Shown here in pieces: positions 63,234 through 64,000 of a stretch of DNA of 64,000 bases (position 1 is its first letter; each line of letters begins with the position of its first letter). The notes under the pieces are model-generated. The model had not been told where the DNA came from, did not search any database, and saw nothing but the letters and a program-made list of their open reading frames with translations. A program made the position numbers and the translations under genes. This DNA is from an uncultured Clostridia bacterium (GTDB taxonomy: Bacteria > Bacillota > Clostridia > UBA1381), in assembly GCA_947631085.1 (NCBI GenBank), contig CANRJY010000008.1, positions 37,105 to 101,104 of the forward strand. Reading direction: 5' to 3'.

Positions 63234-64000
63234 ATGGATTATTTGAAAAACGCATGGGATTTCTTTCAGAATGAAGTCCTTGGTATGGACTGGTTGAACA
63301 GGCTCATTTCTTGGGGATTGAACGCCTGCGGTCTGGATACGACGGGAAAAATCGGCGGCAGCGTTCTGTTCTTTATTTACGATACGATCAAAATTATGGT
63401 GCTGCTCGGCGTACTGATTTTGATTATATCGTACATTCAAAGCTATTTCCCGCCAGAGCGGACAAAGAAAATCCTCGGACGATTTCACGGGGTCGGCGCA
63501 AACTGTGTCGCCGCTTTGCTGGGAACGGTGACGCCGTTCTGTTCCTGCTCGTCCATTCCGCTGTTTATCGGATTTACCAGTGCGGGACTGCCCCTCGGCG
63601 TGACGTTTTCGTTTCTGATTTCCTCTCCGATGGTAGACCTGGGCAGTCTTGTACTCTTAATGAGCATTTTCGGCTGGAAAGTGGCAATCGTGTATGTGCT
63701 TCTCGGACTGGTGATAGCGGTTGCAGGAGGAACACTGATTGAAAAACTGCACCTTGAAAAATATGTAGAGGAATATATCAGAAACGGCAATGCGATTGAT
63801 GTTCCGCAGGAGGAATTGCACTTCAAAGACCGTCTGACCTATGCGTGGGAGCAGGTTATTTCCACCGCAAAGAAAGTAGCCCCCTATGTGTTGATCGGGG
63901 TGGGTATCGGGGCGCTGATTCACAACTGGATACCTGAAGATTTCATTGTGGCGGCGCTGGGTGACAACAATCCCTTTGGAGTTGTTATCGCCACGATTGC
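63234..64000 (+). CDS. ArsP-like permease (PF03773), partial at window end
   Basis: At least 255 residues, running off the end. Membrane helices flank the conserved TPFCSCSSIPLFIGF motif and GVTFSFLISSPMVDLGSL, the signature of the two-domain permease family that exports organoarsenicals (ArsP) or works with small thioredoxin-like proteins. AGGAGG precedes the ATG. It is in an operon with the ArsR gene 88 bases upstream. Confidence 0.9.
   Translation, partial: MDYLKNAWDFFQNEVLGMDWLNRLISWGLNACGLDTTGKIGGSVLFFIYDTIKIMVLLGVLILIISYIQSYFPPERTKKILGRFHGVGANCVAALLGTVTPFCSCSSIPLFIGFTSAGLPLGVTFSFLISSPMVDLGSLVLLMSIFGWKVAIVYVLLGLVIAVAGGTLIEKLHLEKYVEEYIRNGNAIDVPQEELHFKDRLTYAWEQVISTAKKVAPYVLIGVGIGALIHNWIPEDFIVAALGDNNPFGVVIATI

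Overview
The window looks like a chromosomal segment of an uncultured gut-type Firmicute (class Clostridia). The evidence is gene content and order: ctsR-mcsA-mcsB-clpC with a CtsR box, infC-rpmI-rplT with an L20-type leader, the str operon (L7Ae-like gene-rpsL-rpsG-fusA-tuf), S-layer homology and copper-amine-oxidase 'stalk' surface proteins, a membrane pyrophosphatase, and strong sigma-A promoters (TTGACA-N17-TATAAT) with AGGAGG/AGGTG ribosome sites. No rRNA or CRISPR array was seen.

Layout. 1-13.7 kb: a stalk protein divergent from an XRE regulator; infC operon (apparent AUA start); CtsR heat-shock operon; two paralogous Ala/Asp-tailed membrane proteins; an SLC13-type transporter; valS. 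13.8-22.2 kb: a two-OB-fold SSB-like protein, a CAP-domain secreted protein and GH43 glycosidase operon, a PdaB-like deacetylase, a REP-transposase relative without its HUH motif, a Ca2+-type P-ATPase and a DtxR regulator. 22.2-26.8 kb: cell-surface glycosylation genes (GT87-like, DUF6020-like, GtrB-like GT2) with a partial duplication and a G9 tract. 26.9-27.4 kb: five tRNAs. 27.5-37.8 kb: transglutaminase-like protein, GNAT, SLH protein, RACo-like activator, tandem class II aldolase, CapA and HppA. 37.8-40 kb: a second stalk/XRE divergent pair, two more XRE regulators and a stand-alone SLOG protein. 40-47.7 kb: str operon, a lipoprotein, argS. 47.9-48.0 kb: tRNA-Trp and tRNA-Ala.

From about 48.0 to 57.7 kb the DNA reads as an integrated mobile element beside tRNA-Ala: a tandem 10-mer repeat, two large unrecognised proteins that resemble ATPases but lack P-loops, excisionase-like protein plus tyrosine integrase, a gene II/X-like replication initiator, two tiny peptide genes with excellent ribosome sites, and a four-gene cassette of amidoligase, class II glutamine amidotransferase and two small proteins. 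From 57.8 to 62.7 kb lies a probable defence locus: a SLOG-PLD-SNF2 helicase giant, a DUF4391 protein and the first 119 codons of a type III DNA methyltransferase, cut just before its catalytic DPPY motif. The last 1.2 kb is an ars-type operon (ArsR repressor, ArsP-like permease) running off the end.

Best candidates for undescribed biology are the amidoligase/GATase cassette with its divergent micropeptides (54.9-57.7 kb), the catalytically dead ATPase-like pair (48.3-51.8 kb), and the truncated SLOG-helicase locus. All family assignments come from motif recognition by eye; no database search was run.
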